Assembly: GCA_029213145.1 (NCBI GenBank)
Contig: JARGNK010000006.1
Location: 55,170 to 99,132 of the forward strand
Reading direction: 5' to 3'
Length of the DNA stretch: 43,963 nucleotides
DNA from: Rubripirellula sp.
GTDB taxonomy: Bacteria > Planctomycetota > Planctomycetia > Pirellulales > Pirellulaceae
Part shown: positions 8,386 to 18,990 of the stretch, in pieces
Layout: each line of letters begins with the position of its first letter
Position numbering within the stretch: position 1 is the first letter of the stretch
The notes under the pieces: generated by a model
Database searches by the model: none
Told to the model about the DNA's origin: nothing
Seen by the model: only the letters and a program-made list of their open reading frames with translations
Position numbers and translations under genes: made by a program

Positions 8386-9392
8386 TAATTCACTTCTTTT
8401 TCGTCGATCCAGTTCATCATGCGGCGAAGGCCTAGGCCAATCTGCTCAACACCATGTTGGCGTTCACGTCGCTTGGTCGCTTTAAAGAATGGTGCACCGG
8501 CGCGATTCTCGGCGATCCATTTACGCGCGAATTCGCCGCATTGAATTTCGTGCAGGATCTTTTTCATCTCTGCCTTTGTTTCGTCGGTGATGATTCTTGG
8601 TCCACTGACGTAATCGCCGTATTCTGCAGTGTTGCTGATGCTGTACCGCATGTAGCTCAAGCCACCTTGGTAGAGCAGATCGACGATCAGTTTGAGTTCA
8701 TGCATGCACTCAAAATAGGCCATTTCTGGTTGGTATCCGGCTTCGACCAGGGTTTCAAAACCGGCTTTGACCAATTCGCTGACACCGCCGCAAAGCACGA
8801 CTTGTTCGCCGAACAAATCTGTTTCCGTCTCTTCTGCAAATGTGGTTTCGATCACACCGCCGCGGGTGCCACCGATCCCTTTGGCGTAGGCCAAGCCGAT
8901 CTGCTTAGTTGATTCCGAAGCACCCTCACCCAACGCGATCAGGCAAGGCACGCCGCCCCCTTTCTCGTACTCGCTACGGACCAAGTGTCCAGGGCCTTTG
9001 GGAGCGACCAAGAGTGTATCGATTCCCTCTGATGGGACGATTTGTTGGAAATGGATGTTGAACCCGTGCGAACACATCAGTACGTCGCCTGGCGACAGAT
9101 TGTCCCGGATTTCGTTGCAGTAGATATCCGCTTGTACTTCATCCGGTAGCAGGACATTGACGACGTCGGCCGCCTTAGTCGCTTCGGCAATCGAGAGTGG
9201 CTTGAAGCCGTGTGAGACGGCCAAGTCGTAGTTGGCTGATCCAGGGCGTTGCCCGATTACCACATCGCAACCACTGTCACGCAAGTTCTGGGCCTGTGCG
9301 TGGCCCTGCGAACCGTAGCCAAGGATCGCAACGGTTTTGCCCTTGAGGTGGGAGAGGTCAGCGTCGTTTTCGTAGTAAATTGTGGCAGCCAT
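8385..9392 (-). CDS. ilvC: Ketol-acid reductoisomerase (NADP+)
   Basis: This is a class I enzyme of 335 residues that converts acetolactate or acetohydroxybutyrate to the dihydroxy acid in valine, leucine and isoleucine synthesis, using Mg and NADPH. Visible motifs are the Rossmann [17 protein letters not shown], the cofactor-loop [16 protein letters not shown], the metal ligands in [16 protein letters not shown] and [11 protein letters not shown], and the C-terminal block SNTAEYGD. The start at 9392 ([12 protein letters not shown]) matches the family. It sits 109 bases after ilvH on the same strand and overlaps the DUF4254 start, giving an ilvH-ilvC-DUF4254 operon. Confidence 0.97.
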   Translation of the reverse strand: MAATIYYENDADLSHLKGKTVAILGYGSQGHAQAQNLRDSGCDVVIGQRPGSANYDLAVSHGFKPLSIAEATKAADVVNVLLPDEVQADIYCNEIRDNLSPGDVLMCSHGFNIHFQQIVPSEGIDTLLVAPKGPGHLVRSEYEKGGGVPCLIALGEGASESTKQIGLAYAKGIGGTRGGVIETTFAEETETDLFGEQVVLCGGVSELVKAGFETLVEAGYQPEMAYFECMHELKLIVDLLYQGGLSYMRYSISNTAEYGDYVSGPRIITDETKAEMKKILHEIQCGEFARKWIAENRAGAPFFKATKRRERQHGVEQIGLGLRRMMNWIDEKEVN

Positions 9393-9501
9393 GGAATCGC
9401 GTTCTTTGCCTTGAATTGTGGAATGAATGTTCGATGGGGAATAATTTGAACGGCAGATCCGCAGGGCCTGGACGCTTCGAGCGGATCCTCAACAGAGCGG
9501 G

Positions 9502-10035
9502 TCAGCTCGCCGCTCGTGCCTCGGTTTCGTCTTCGCAAGCATTGCCGCTGCGAATCATTGCAATGCGGCCGGTGCGGACCAGTTCGGAAATGCCATAGGG
9601 ACGCATTCTTTCAATGAATGCCTGGACTTTATTTTCCCGACCGCTGATCTCGACCATTACTTCCTCAGGCCCGACATCGACGATTTTTCCGCGAAAGATA
9701 TCGACCAGCTCTCGGATTTCACTCCTGGTCGCACCGGCGGGGGCTTTGACTTTCATCAGCAGCAGGTCACGTTCGACAAAATCACGGCTGCTGACATCCA
9801 GAACCCGCACGACCGTGACGATCTTTTCCAACTGCTTGCGGACCTGTTCCAGCACTCGATCGTCCCCAACGACAACAAAGGTCATTCGGGACAAATGCGG
9901 GTCTTCTGTCTCGCCGACGGCGAGCGAATCAATGTTGTATCCACGTGAGGCGAGCATGCCCGAGATGTGGGCAAGCACCCCAGGCACGTTTTGCACCAAG
10001 GCAGAAAGGACGTGACGATGGTTGGGATTTGGCAT
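9502..10035 (-). CDS. ilvH: Acetolactate synthase small (regulatory) subunit
   Basis: This 177-residue protein is the valine-responsive regulatory subunit of acetohydroxyacid synthase, the first common step of branched-chain amino acid synthesis. It has an N-terminal ACT domain (residues about 7-80) with NVPGVLAHISGMLASRGYNIDSL, then the second conserved block ERDLLLMKVKA and the C-terminal half with GRENKVQAFIERMRPYGI and EL(V)RTG. The large subunit ilvB is not in the window. It is the first gene of the ilvH-ilvC-DUF4254 operon, divergent from scpA. Confidence 0.96.
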   Translation of the reverse strand: MPNPNHRHVLSALVQNVPGVLAHISGMLASRGYNIDSLAVGETEDPHLSRMTFVVVGDDRVLEQVRKQLEKIVTVVRVLDVSSRDFVERDLLLMKVKAPAGATRSEIRELVDIFRGKIVDVGPEEVMVEISGRENKVQAFIERMRPYGISELVRTGRIAMIRSGNACEDETEARAAS

Positions 10036-10365
10036 GATTCAGGCCAGGGTGAGGTCGAGAAAAACGATCGGCCAGATTAGGGGTTGGTAAACTGGCTCGT
10101 GGCGAGCATCATAATTTTGGTACGTAAATCCAACAAGGGCGGCGATTTGCAGCTTCGGCCGATTCCGACCCGCCACAAGCCTATCTGTTCTAACCCCAGG
10201 CTATCCTCCTACCCTTGACGATCCTTGACAGGCAGAATCTTGGTCACGCCGGACCTCGGTTGCCCACTTTGCTAACGCAGTGGCCGCCGCCTCACGATTT
10301 GGCTCGTCCAGCTGATTCCTTGGCCTGATCCTCTTTTCCTAACTTTCTTTCCTGACAAACGCCCT
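10036..10365. other. Divergent intergenic region between ilvH and scpA
   Basis: About 330 bases separate the two divergent starts and must carry both promoters. Two TTGAC(A)-like hexamers occur near 10216-10231, but I find no well-spaced -10 partner. No leader peptide rich in branched-chain residues and no convincing attenuator hairpin is visible. Confidence 0.5.
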
Positions 10366-11169
10366 ATGGGATTTCGCGTCGAATTGCCCGCCTATCGAGG
10401 CCCGCTCGATCTGTTGCTGTACTTGGTGCGGCGGCACGAGGTCGATCTGCAATCGATGTCCGTGTCCGTGATTGTCGATCAATATCTCGGGTACATCGAA
10501 GTGTTAAAAGAATTGGATTTAGGCGAAGTGGGGGATTTTATTGACCTCGCTAGCAACCTAGTGGAAATCAAGAGTCAGGCGGTGCTGCCACAATTGGTCG
10601 ATGATTCGGAGGAGCCTCAGATCGAGGATCCACAATCTGAACTGATCGAACGGTTACTGCAATACAAAGAGATTCGTGATGCGGCGGCGATCTTGGACGA
10701 GATGGGAAACCGATGGCAGCAACGCTACCCAAGGTTAGCCGATGATCTGCCAGCCCGCCGGGTCGATCCCGGAGATCAGCCAATCGTTGATCTGCAAATT
10801 TGGGATTTGGTCAGCGCATTCGGTCGCATCATGCGAGAAGCCGCTGGGCCGCCGCCGACCGAAGTCGTGTATGACGACACCCCTATCCACGTGTACATGC
10901 AGCGGATTCATCATGAACTTGGCGGGCATTCCAAAGTGCAGCTGATGGATTTGATTCAGGGTGGAATTCACAAGTCTTCGCTGATCGGTTGGTTCCTGGC
11001 CACTTTGGAACTTACACGTCATCATGGGGCTGCGGTGGAACAAGACAGCAGCGGTGACATCTACGTCGTTCGCACCGCGAACTATTCCAAGGATTTGGAC
11101 GTCAATGAAGTCGATAACTACGGTGGCGAAGAATTGAAAACCGCCAACATGCCGGGACGACCTCGTTAG
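10366..11169 (+). CDS. scpA: Segregation and condensation protein A
   Basis: This 267-residue protein is the kleisin subunit of the SMC-ScpAB condensin complex that organises and segregates the chromosome. The family N-terminus is clear: [24 protein letters not shown], then IVDQYLGYI and [21 protein letters not shown] middle block PIHVYMQRI and a C-terminal winged-helix segment with VVEQD-type end follow. scpB, often adjacent in other phyla, is not in the window. It is followed on the same strand, after 106 bases, by the RNase Z-like gene. Confidence 0.93.
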   Translation: MGFRVELPAYRGPLDLLLYLVRRHEVDLQSMSVSVIVDQYLGYIEVLKELDLGEVGDFIDLASNLVEIKSQAVLPQLVDDSEEPQIEDPQSELIERLLQYKEIRDAAAILDEMGNRWQQRYPRLADDLPARRVDPGDQPIVDLQIWDLVSAFGRIMREAAGPPPTEVVYDDTPIHVYMQRIHHELGGHSKVQLMDLIQGGIHKSSLIGWFLATLELTRHHGAAVEQDSSGDIYVVRTANYSKDLDVNEVDNYGGEELKTANMPGRPR

Positions 11170-11275
11170 AACGAGAGCGATCGATGGCGGCGAGCCTCAT
11201 CTTCGGTTCTGCTGCTCGTGTGCCACACTGAATTCTCTGGACTTCCTTCTACTTACTTTTTTCGTCATTGAGTCA

Positions 11276-12115
11276 ATGGTTGAAAACATTCCCGTTCTGT
11301 CTCATCACCATGATGGATTGACCATTGAGGGTTACTCGCGAGCTGCCGTGCAAACTTGCTGGCGAGTCAACGAGTTGAAGCTGCTGTTCGATGCTGGGGT
11401 TCAGCCTTGGGATTTTATGGGCACCGCGACGATGTTCATCAGCCACGCGCACCTTGATCACATTGCGGGCCTGCCTGCGTATGTTTCGCGGCGGCGGATG
11501 ATGAAGATGGATCCACCAGTGATTTACCTGCCCGATTCAGCAGTCGATCATGCGTGGGAAATGCTGCAGACCTTTCGGAGACTTGATCGGGGGGCCATGC
11601 CTTGCGAGTTGGTCGGATTGTTACCGGGAGATGAAACAAAGATTGGTCGCGAGTACGTGGTGACGGCGTTGCCAACTCAACATACCATCGACAGCGTTGG
11701 ATTCGTCATTCACCAGCGACGGCAAAAGCTCAAGCCAGAGTATCAGGATCTTCGTGGCGACCAAATTCGTGATCTAAAGCAAGCAGGGAAAGATGTGACT
11801 AACGAGGTGCGTGTGCCGGTTTTTGCGTATACCGGCGACACTGCGCCCCGCGGTCTGGATCTGAATCCTGTCTTCTATGAATCCAAGATTTTGATTAGCG
11901 AAATGACTTTCGTTGCTCCTGAGCATCGCAAAGAAAAGATTCACAAACATGGCCATATGCACGTCGACGATTACCGGAAGCGAGCTGAGCATTTCAAAAA
12001 CGAGCTGGTGATTGCCGCGCATCTAAGTACCCGCTACAACGCCAGCCAAGTCAAGCGTTTCGTGCAGCGCGCGCTGCCTGATCAGCTAGGCGGGCGTCTG
12101 AAACTATGGCTTTGA
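11276..12115 (+). CDS. RNase Z-like metallo-beta-lactamase-fold hydrolase
   Basis: This 279-residue cytoplasmic protein belongs to the ribonuclease Z/ElaC-type branch of the metallo-beta-lactamase fold. The zinc motif HAHLDH is in [11 protein letters not shown]. The downstream ligands or motifs are [10 protein letters not shown], the aspartate in [14 protein letters not shown], the HGHMH loop, and AAHLSTRY near the C-terminus. These fit the short tRNase Z-like group rather than the longer classical RNase Z, so tRNA 3' processing is likely but other nucleic-acid or phosphoester substrates are possible. Its last 10 bases overlap the start of hemW, suggesting coupled translation. Confidence 0.85.
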   Translation: MVENIPVLSHHHDGLTIEGYSRAAVQTCWRVNELKLLFDAGVQPWDFMGTATMFISHAHLDHIAGLPAYVSRRRMMKMDPPVIYLPDSAVDHAWEMLQTFRRLDRGAMPCELVGLLPGDETKIGREYVVTALPTQHTIDSVGFVIHQRRQKLKPEYQDLRGDQIRDLKQAGKDVTNEVRVPVFAYTGDTAPRGLDLNPVFYESKILISEMTFVAPEHRKEKIHKHGHMHVDDYRKRAEHFKNELVIAAHLSTRYNASQVKRFVQRALPDQLGGRLKLWL

Positions 12116-13290
12116 TCTCGAACGATCGGGACGAAGGGGCGACGCCACCGGGCGGTTGGCCTGTCCCTCGGTCCGCTTACATCCATGTTCCGTTTTGTCG
12201 CCATCGTTGCGGCTACTGCAACTTCAGCGTGGTCGCAAATCGGGACGAATGGATCGACCGTTATTTACGGGCCATCGAAGTTGAATTGACTGCGCTCAAT
12301 CGACCTCGCGTTGCAACCGTGTTCCTGGGTGGCGGAACGCCCACCCACTTACCTGCCGATTCGCTGGTGAAACTGCTGCGGTTGGTCACGTCTGCTTTGG
12401 ACGTGTCCGCCGACGCGGAGATCAGCGTGGAAGCAAATCCTGAGGATATCAATGCAACCACCTTGGCAGTGTTGCAAGATCATGGGGTCAACCGGATCAG
12501 TCTCGGTGTGCAGTCATTCGATGACAGCAAGTTGAAGATTCTTGAACGCGGGCACACCGGTGATCAGGCTCGCCGCATCATTGATCAGGCAGCTACCGTG
12601 GTGCCGAATCTCTCGATTGATCTGATTTTTTCCGCTCCCGAGGAAACTCTGGCGATTTGGAATCGAGATCTTGAGATCGCTTGTTCGCTTCCGATTCGAC
12701 ACCTATCGACTTACGCGTTGACGTTTGAAAAGGGAACACAGTTTTGGAATCGGCGTCACCGTGGTGAGTTGTTTGGTAACGACGATTCCCTGGAGGTTGC
12801 GATGTATCAGGCGGCGCGAGATAGCGCCCGCAAGGTTGGGTTGCAGCAATACGAGGTGTCCAGTTTTGCGGCCGATGGATTTCGGTGCCGACACAATATG
12901 AGTTATTGGCACGGTGACGGGTGGTTCGCTGCGGGACCTGGAGCAGCACGCTTTGTCAATGGATTGCGAGAAGTCAACCACCGCAGTCCGGCTACCTACT
13001 TGAAGCGAATGGAAAACTCGCTGACACCAACCGCCGAGAGCGAATCGATCACGGTCGAACAATTCGCTCGTGAGAGGGCGGCTTTCGGTGTGCGATTACT
13101 CGACGGGATTGAAATTTCCGAATTTGAGTCGGCAACCGGGATGGATTTGCTCGGGTTCTTCGCGGATGCGATTGAGTTGTCGATCAAGGAGGAGCTGATT
13201 GAACGGCAAGGCTCCGTGATCCGGCTAACGGAACGCGGAATCCTCTTTGCCGACACGGTGGCGGCAAGGCTGCTGACCGCTGATGCTTAG
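12106..13290 (+). CDS. hemW: Radical SAM heme chaperone HemW
   Basis: This 394-residue protein is of the HemN-like radical SAM family. The cluster motif is [10 protein letters not shown], i.e. CxxxCxxC followed by Phe. True HemN has a further Cys at that place, so HemW (a heme-trafficking chaperone) is the better call than coproporphyrinogen dehydrogenase. Other family marks are [42 protein letters not shown] and the C-terminal winged-helix segment ending in [18 protein letters not shown]. Start ATG 12106 overlaps the end of the RNase Z-like gene. Confidence 0.93.
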   Translation: MALISNDRDEGATPPGGWPVPRSAYIHVPFCRHRCGYCNFSVVANRDEWIDRYLRAIEVELTALNRPRVATVFLGGGTPTHLPADSLVKLLRLVTSALDVSADAEISVEANPEDINATTLAVLQDHGVNRISLGVQSFDDSKLKILERGHTGDQARRIIDQAATVVPNLSIDLIFSAPEETLAIWNRDLEIACSLPIRHLSTYALTFEKGTQFWNRRHRGELFGNDDSLEVAMYQAARDSARKVGLQQYEVSSFAADGFRCRHNMSYWHGDGWFAAGPGAARFVNGLREVNHRSPATYLKRMENSLTPTAESESITVEQFARERAAFGVRLLDGIEISEFESATGMDLLGFFADAIELSIKEELIERQGSVIRLTERGILFADTVAARLLTADA

Positions 13291-13663
13291 AGGTGATTTG
13301 ACCTAGAGAGATGGTTGCCAGGAAACGCGATGGGTTGCTGGTGCTCCCATCGGATCGCTCGATGTTGTCCGTTGGTGCAAAGATCTGCCGCCTTTTCTGC
13401 GGGCTTGGGAAAGACGTTTGCCTCGGCGACGCTTTTGTCCGGGGGTCGTTTTGCCTAGGTCAGGATTTTAGCCTCGGTGCCGCTCTTGCCAGGGAGACCC
13501 GCTCGGTTGCCAGGGAGACCCGCTCGGTTGCTTGTTTCCTTGCCGGGAGTTTCACAGAAGTGCGTTAGTTTTTGCGGGTTAGGTAAATTGATTTAATTTT
13601 GACGGTTAGCTTGGGCGATAAAGCCTTGTGAATATCGCCGTTTGTTTTCACAGGATCCAAGCT
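13291..13663. other. Intergenic region with a 21-bp duplication
   Basis: About 370 bases between hemW and the Cys-rich lipoprotein. It holds the TTGCCAGGGAGACCCGCTCGG duplication and degenerate GCCTCGG/TTGCC-like words before it. A small + frame at 13311-13568 crosses the duplication, resembles no family, and is not accepted. The promoter of the lipoprotein gene should be within the last 100 bases. Confidence 0.6.
13486..13531. repeat. 21-bp tandem duplication (2.2 copies)
   Basis: Two exact units start at 13486 and 13507, followed by the first four bases (TTGC) of a third at 13528. No protein-level or structural explanation is seen. Confidence 0.92.
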
Positions 13664-14239
13664 ATGTCGTGGTTCAAAAGTTTCTCGATAGCATTTTGCT
13701 GTTCGGCACTCCTTTGCGCGAGCGGCTGTGTGGCGCCGCTGGGATGTAACAGCCATGGCATGAATGGGCCAATCCATCTCGGCAGAGGGTGCGACGGTTG
13801 CGGTGACTGCGAGGGGTGTGGTGAGCTGTACATTGATCCTTGGATCAATCATCCTGCCGACGCTTGCGATCCATGCGATGGCTGCGGTAATCACAATGGA
13901 CAATCCTGTGGTGCCTGCCGTTCGGTGTTTAGCGGATTCCCAACCATCTGGGGTTACCGGTGCGAACCACCCTGTGACGGTTGTGGTGTTGCAAGTTGTG
14001 GTGGCGGATGCGGTTCGGCGGTCCACCTGGGAGCTGGTTGCAGTGATGGCTGTGGCGGCTGCGATAGTTGCGGAGTTGAAACGAGTGAGGTGATCGAAGT
14101 GATTACCGAGCCAACGCCAGCGGGTGAGATCATCGAAGGTACGCCAGGCGAGGTGCATTACCAACCAGACCGGACTCGCCGTATCTTTCGGCCCCGTCCG
14201 AGTATCGCCGTCATTCCAGGTGAGGTTGATGGCTATTAG
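13664..14239 (+). CDS. Cys-rich secreted lipoprotein
   Basis: I chose ATG 13664 (MSWFKSF), because it gives a clean lipoprotein signal peptide: positive start, hydrophobic core, and lipobox ASGC. An in-frame start at 13628 would add 12 residues before it. The protein is 191 residues long. From the lipobox Cys on there are 20 cysteines, mostly in CxxC clusters such as CDGCGDCEGCG, ACDPCDGCG, CDGCGVASCGGGCG and CSDGCGGCDSCG. The C-terminal 55 residues have none and are Glu/Pro/Arg rich. Metal binding or dense disulfide cross-linking at the envelope is inferred. No named domain is recognised. It stands alone, between hemW and the first DUF1549/DUF1553 gene. Confidence 0.82.
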   Translation: MSWFKSFSIAFCCSALLCASGCVAPLGCNSHGMNGPIHLGRGCDGCGDCEGCGELYIDPWINHPADACDPCDGCGNHNGQSCGACRSVFSGFPTIWGYRCEPPCDGCGVASCGGGCGSAVHLGAGCSDGCGGCDSCGVETSEVIEVITEPTPAGEIIEGTPGEVHYQPDRTRRIFRPRPSIAVIPGEVDGY

Positions 14240-14588
14240 CGGCCACCCGATCCTGAGAGTCGCGATTGGGGATTGTCTGTCTTAATCGGTCTGATACCGT
14301 TCGCCAAACGGTATCACTCTGCGCTGTTGAGCAGATTCATCTCGCGACACCCGTACCCTTCCGCCGCGGTTGATCCGTGGCAAAAATTCGAGCATTCGCA
14401 CTCGCGTCGATACGGCCAGACGGGCCGTCGTCAGTCGTGGGGGGCACCGTCGTGATGCTTGCAGCCGCCGTTGAGGCGGACTTTTACAGCGACTGGCGAA
14501 ACAGATCTTGATTCGAAGCGGCCCACAGTTGTGGTATCCTAGGGGTTCGTGAACTCCTTTTTGTTGCCCCAGTCAGGTCTTCGATACG
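14240..14588. other. Intergenic region with palindrome, upstream of DUF1549/DUF1553 gene
   Basis: These 349 bases hold a perfect 10-bp inverted repeat at 14292-14316 (listed separately) and a weak GC hairpin CCGCC-GTTGA-GGCGG at 14465-14479 followed by ACTTTTA, a possible minor terminator. No gene is supported. Confidence 0.5.
14292..14316. promoter_or_regulatory. Perfect 10-bp inverted repeat, operator or terminator hairpin
   Basis: TGATACCGTT, a 5-base loop CGCCA, then AACGGTATCA. It lies 53 bases after the lipoprotein stop and about 270 bases before the next start. There is no T-run after it, so it is either a weak terminator stem for the lipoprotein gene or a dimer-binding operator. Confidence 0.5.
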
Positions 14589-17441
14589 ATGCGTTTGCTA
14601 CTCAACGCATTGCGTTTTGGTTGCCTCTTCAGCGTTTGCTTGTTTGCCCTCGCGGCTGTCTGCGCGCAGAGTCCGGATTCGGAGGCCTTTTTTGAAACTC
14701 GGATTCGGCCGGTTTTGGTCAACCACTGTTACGAGTGCCATTCGTCTGAATCAAAGGAACTTGGTGGTGCGTTACGACTCGATCACCCCGTCGAAATGAT
14801 GACTGGCGGGGAGAGTGGTTTGGCGATAGACCCCGGCAACCCCGAGGGCAGTCTTTTGGTCTCGGCCATTCGTTATGAGTCCTCTGAGATGCCTCCCGCT
14901 GGTCGTTTGCCGGATCAAGTGATTCGTGACATTGAGTCCTGGATCAAGGCGGGGGCGACCGATCCGCGCAGCCGTGATGGACACTCGGCACGGGAGCCGT
15001 CGGGAATTGATCTAGAGGCAGGGCGTCACTTTTGGGCCTTTCGGCCGATTGCGGCTGTTGATCCACCTTCCCGAGGGCATTCATCGGCGACCGGCCAGAT
15101 TGATCGGTTCTTGAATCGCCAGCTCCATCAGGCTGGGTTAACGCCCTCGCCTGTTGCGGCACCTCTGGTTCGCTTGCGGCGTTTGGCATTTGATTTGACG
15201 GGGCTACCGCCAAGTCCCTCGCTTCAGCAGGCGTGGTTAGCCGATCCGTCGCGTCGTCATTGGATCAACATCGTTGATTCCATGTTGGCGTCGACTGCCT
15301 TTGCGGAGCATTGGGCTCGTCACTGGATGGATGTTGCACGCTATGCCGACAGTAACGGAAGTGACTTCAACGCGACCCACCACGAGGCTTGGCGTTACCG
15401 GCAATACCTGATCGACGCATTTGCCGCAGATCGTCCTTGGGATCAGATGATTCGCCAGCAGATTGCGGGTGATCTGCTGCCCGCCGCATCGGACCAAGAG
15501 CGGTACGATAACGTGGTTGCAACGACGTTCTTGATGATTGGCACCAAAATGCTAAGCGAGCGAGACAAGGCGAAGTTGCGTTTGGATGTTGTTGATGAAC
15601 AGATTGATACGGTGGGTCGAGCATTCCTCGGTTTGACGCTGGGTTGTGCGCGTTGCCACGACCACAAATTTGATCCTGTGCCAACAGAGGATTACTACGC
15701 TTTGGCTGGAATCTTCAATAGCACGGTGACCTTGAAGGGGGAGAGCCAGAAATATGTCAGCACCTGGAACCGTGTTCCACTGCCAACAAGCCAGACTTAT
15801 CGCGATTCTGTGTTGGAGCATCAGCAAGCGGTTGAGGCGTTGAAAGATAAAATCAAGGCAGCAGAGAAAAAACTCAAATCAGCTCAGTCATCAGTCCAGG
15901 CTGGAGTCATTGTCGACGACAAAGCGGCCAAGAAAGTCGGCCATTGGAAAGCCTCAACCTATTACAAATATTTTGTGGGTGAAGGATATGTGCATGATGA
16001 TAATTCCAACAAAGGTCAAGCATCGATTGAATTCTCCACACGCTTGCCAACATCGGGAACGTATGAGGTGCGAGTATCGCATTCACCCGGATCAAATCGC
16101 GCTGCTGAAGTACCCGTCACCATTTTGACGGCGAACGGTGTCCAGGAGATAAAGCTGGATCAACGCAATTTTCAAGATGATCCCATGTGGTCTTCGCTCG
16201 GTGAATTTTCGTTTTCGGCAGACACCGACGCGGTGGTGAAAATCTCGAATCAGGGAACCAATGGTTATGTGATCGCGGATGCTGTGCAGTTTTTGTCGGC
16301 TGACGAGCGATCGGAAAAAGCGGCGACGGAAGAAAATGATGCGACGGATCCATCGACGGTGGAGTTTGCCAAGCGGCGAGTGGAGGCACTCAAGCAAGCT
16401 CTCAAAGCATTGGATGCCTCGGCACCTCCCCCGTCCCCGGTCGCGATGGCACCTTCCGACCGACCGAGTAATGAGTTGATTGACAGTCGGGTGCACATTC
16501 GCGGTGAGGTGAATAATCTCGGTGAATCGGTCGCTCGCGGTTTCTTGCAAGTGTTGAGTGAAGGCGGATCGTCAATTCCGAATCCCCAAGGCAGTGGTCG
16601 CATCGAGTTAGCGGATTGGTTGACCGATCCTGACAATCCACTCACCTCTCGCGTTTTTGTAAACCGCGTCTGGATGCACTTGTTTGGTGAAGGATTAGTC
16701 AGAACGGTCGACAATTTTGGGATGCAGGGCGAGCGGCCAACTCACCCCGAGTTGCTCGATTTTCTTGCCACGAAATTTGTTCGCAATGGTTGGCGATTGA
16801 AGCCACTTGTTCGTGAACTGGTCCTCTCGCATGCGTATAGCCAGTCGTCGACTTACGATGGAAATTCGATTGCCGTCGATCCTGAAAATCGTTTGTTGTG
16901 GCGAGTGAATCGTCGCCGTTTGACGGCCGAATCGATTCGTGATGCTATGATTGCTGCTACCGGCCGGTTGGATCGTCAGCCACGTTTGGAGCCAATGGCG
17001 GGCCGTGGGGTTTTGGTGAGCAGTAATAAGGCGAACAGTGCGGCCAGTTTCGATGATTTAGCTCAGCCCCGCAGGTCAATTTATCTGCCGGTTGTTCGGA
17101 GTTATGTGCCTCCAATGTTGTCCGCGCTCGATGCGGCTGATCCCGATTTGTTGGTGGGACGTCGCCCCACCACGAATGTTCCGGCGCAAGCGCTGCTGTT
17201 GATTAATAGTCCTGTGGTTGATGCTTGGGCAGGTGAGACATCAACGCGAATTCTTGATGCGGTGAGCGGATTCGATGATCGCTTGAGGCTATCGTATCAG
17301 GTCTGTCTGCAACGGGATGTTGGTGGCGAAGATCGCACGATCGCGCAGCGATTCTTTAAGGATCAGATCGATTCACCACAAGCGTGGCACCAGTTTATCG
17401 CCGCGTTGTTTGCGTCTACCGAATTTCGATTGTTGGATTGA
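14589..17441 (+). CDS. Planctomycete PSD1-type CxxCH / DUF1549 / DUF1553 protein with golvesin-like insert
   Basis: This 950-residue exported protein has a signal peptide (residues 1-27) and the planctomycete cytochrome-c-like PSD1 domain with heme motif CYECH (C47, C50, H51), ending [12 protein letters not shown]1549 follows at about 165-375, with [14 protein letters not shown] and [12 protein letters not shown], a second CxxCH. Then a short coiled coil (about 410-438), a beta-rich insert at about 439-566 resembling the golvesin/xanthan-lyase C-terminal domain, and DUF1553 from about 670 ([21 protein letters not shown]) to the end. Roles in extracytoplasmic electron transfer tied to polysaccharide breakdown are proposed for the family but not proven. 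Its stop overlaps the start of the DUF1501 partner by one base (TGATG). Confidence 0.92.
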   Translation: MRLLLNALRFGCLFSVCLFALAAVCAQSPDSEAFFETRIRPVLVNHCYECHSSESKELGGALRLDHPVEMMTGGESGLAIDPGNPEGSLLVSAIRYESSEMPPAGRLPDQVIRDIESWIKAGATDPRSRDGHSAREPSGIDLEAGRHFWAFRPIAAVDPPSRGHSSATGQIDRFLNRQLHQAGLTPSPVAAPLVRLRRLAFDLTGLPPSPSLQQAWLADPSRRHWINIVDSMLASTAFAEHWARHWMDVARYADSNGSDFNATHHEAWRYRQYLIDAFAADRPWDQMIRQQIAGDLLPAASDQERYDNVVATTFLMIGTKMLSERDKAKLRLDVVDEQIDTVGRAFLGLTLGCARCHDHKFDPVPTEDYYALAGIFNSTVTLKGESQKYVSTWNRVPLPTSQTYRDSVLEHQQAVEALKDKIKAAEKKLKSAQSSVQAGVIVDDKAAKKVGHWKASTYYKYFVGEGYVHDDNSNKGQASIEFSTRLPTSGTYEVRVSHSPGSNRAAEVPVTILTANGVQEIKLDQRNFQDDPMWSSLGEFSFSADTDAVVKISNQGTNGYVIADAVQFLSADERSEKAATEENDATDPSTVEFAKRRVEALKQALKALDASAPPPSPVAMAPSDRPSNELIDSRVHIRGEVNNLGESVARGFLQVLSEGGSSIPNPQGSGRIELADWLTDPDNPLTSRVFVNRVWMHLFGEGLVRTVDNFGMQGERPTHPELLDFLATKFVRNGWRLKPLVRELVLSHAYSQSSTYDGNSIAVDPENRLLWRVNRRRLTAESIRDAMIAATGRLDRQPRLEPMAGRGVLVSSNKANSAASFDDLAQPRRSIYLPVVRSYVPPMLSALDAADPDLLVGRRPTTNVPAQALLLINSPVVDAWAGETSTRILDAVSGFDDRLRLSYQVCLQRDVGGEDRTIAQRFFKDQIDSPQAWHQFIAALFASTEFRLLD

Positions 17442-18835
17442 TGATGTCAGATCGACCCGTTCAGATTACTCGACGACACTTTGGTGCAACTTGCACGATG
17501 AGCCTCGGTTCACTTTGTGTGTCCGCTGTTATGCCGTGGCGTGATGCGGCTGCAAGTGAGTTGGCAACGGTTCACGCCTCTCAAGTAAACCCTCGAATCA
17601 AACGTGTGATTTTCTTGTTCATGCATGGCGGTCCTAGTCATGTTGATACTTTTGATTACAAGCCATTGCTGGCTCGCGATGACGGTCAGCCGCTGCCCTT
17701 CGATTTGCCGCCCAATATCGATGCAGTGCCGAAACTATTGAACGGGCCTTGGAAGTTTAAGCAACGGGGTGAATCGGGATTGTGGGTTAGCAGTCTATTG
17801 CCCGAGATGGCCAAAGAAGCTGACTCGCTGTGCGTCATTCGCAGCATGCACACCCGCGGGCAATCGCACGGCCAAGCTGTTGGCATGATCAACACGGGTA
17901 GTGATAACTTTGTTCGACCCAGCGTTGGCGCCTGGGTTAGTTATGCGTTGGGGAGCGGCCATCCTGATCTTCCAGCGCATGTTGCAATCGGGCCGGCGAC
18001 GGCCCATGGGGGGCCGCGGAACTATGGAGCGGCTTTCCTGCCAGCGATGCACCAGGCCACTGTGATTGGCAGCAACGGAAAGTTTGGTGATGGGAAAATT
18101 GCTCACCTGAATGGCCCGGTCGAAAATGGGCTGGTTCAGCAACGCTTTGATTTGGTGAATGCACTCAACAAACGGCACCTCAATTCAAGTGGTCCGGATC
18201 GGGAGATCGAAGGTGCGATCGAAGCGGTAGACCTTGCGGACCGCATGCGACGATCTGCCCCGGAGGTGTTTGATCTATCGCAAGAGTCGGCGCAGTTGCA
18301 AGCGGCTTATGGAATCGGACAGAAAACGACTGATTCCTTCGGTCGAAGCTGCCTGCTGGCGCGACGTTTGGCTGAAGCAGGCGTTCGCTTCATTACTGTC
18401 AGTAGTGGTCAGGTCTGGGATCAACACGGCAACTTGGAATCAGGGCACAACAAGAATGCGGCTGCGACAGATTTGCCGATTGCGGAACTAATCCGAGATC
18501 TTAAACGCCGCGGTCTGTGGGATGAAACCATGATCGTCTGGGGAGGTGAGTTCGGTCGCACGCCTGTCGTGCAAGGTAAGAATGGTCGCGATCATAACCC
18601 GCAAGGTTTCTCGATGGTGCTATCGGGTGGCGGGGTGAAGCCAGGTTTCGCTTACGGCGAAACCGACGATTACGGCTACTATGCGTTTCAAGATCGAGTG
18701 CACGTGCACGACCTGCATGCCACTCTTTTGCATCTGCTGGGGGTCGACCATGAGCGTTTGACGTTCCGATACGCTGGTCGTGATTTTCGATTGACCGATG
18801 TTCATGGACGGGTGGTGCACGACATCCTGGTTTGA
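17441..18835 (+). CDS. DUF1501 protein, Tat-type signal
   Basis: This is a 464-residue protein of the DUF1501 family, distantly related to the alkaline phosphatase/sulfatase superfamily. The N-terminus has a twin-arginine-like [16 protein letters not shown] followed by an export region. Family blocks seen: [71 protein letters not shown] and [21 protein letters not shown]. Start ATG 17441 overlaps the upstream stop (ATGATG gives 17441 or 17444). In planctomycetes DUF1501 genes regularly follow DUF1549/DUF1553 genes, which suggests a two-part system; the reaction is unknown. Confidence 0.92.
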   Translation: MMSDRPVQITRRHFGATCTMSLGSLCVSAVMPWRDAAASELATVHASQVNPRIKRVIFLFMHGGPSHVDTFDYKPLLARDDGQPLPFDLPPNIDAVPKLLNGPWKFKQRGESGLWVSSLLPEMAKEADSLCVIRSMHTRGQSHGQAVGMINTGSDNFVRPSVGAWVSYALGSGHPDLPAHVAIGPATAHGGPRNYGAAFLPAMHQATVIGSNGKFGDGKIAHLNGPVENGLVQQRFDLVNALNKRHLNSSGPDREIEGAIEAVDLADRMRRSAPEVFDLSQESAQLQAAYGIGQKTTDSFGRSCLLARRLAEAGVRFITVSSGQVWDQHGNLESGHNKNAAATDLPIAELIRDLKRRGLWDETMIVWGGEFGRTPVVQGKNGRDHNPQGFSMVLSGGGVKPGFAYGETDDYGYYAFQDRVHVHDLHATLLHLLGVDHERLTFRYAGRDFRLTDVHGRVVHDILV

Positions 18836-18927
18836 ACGGCAGTTTTTGGTTCGCAATCGCCGGGTACTGCAACCCTGCAAAGCTTCTGTTCTACAAAGCT
18901 TCGCAACGCTGAACGTGATATCGAAGT

Positions 18928-18955
18928 AACTGCATGCCGACTTCGTGATGCAGTT
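18928..18955. terminator. Possible bidirectional hairpin between convergent genes
   Basis: AACTGCAT and ATGCAGTT pair exactly over 8 bp with a 12-base loop, midway between the DUF1501 stop (18835, +) and the DUF1570 stop (18991, -). No T-run follows. A 9-base direct repeat CAAAGCTTC lies just upstream near 18876-18903. Confidence 0.4.
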
Positions 18956-18990
18956 CAGCTTGTTCGTGATCAAGCGGGTTTCACGTGCAC

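Noticed and set aside
12106..13290. Calling the radical SAM protein HemN (coproporphyrinogen dehydrogenase)
   Set aside because: The fourth Cys of HemN is Phe here, which fits HemW.
13311..13568. 85-residue + strand frame after hemW
   Set aside because: It crosses the 21-bp duplication, has no family resemblance and poor coding character.
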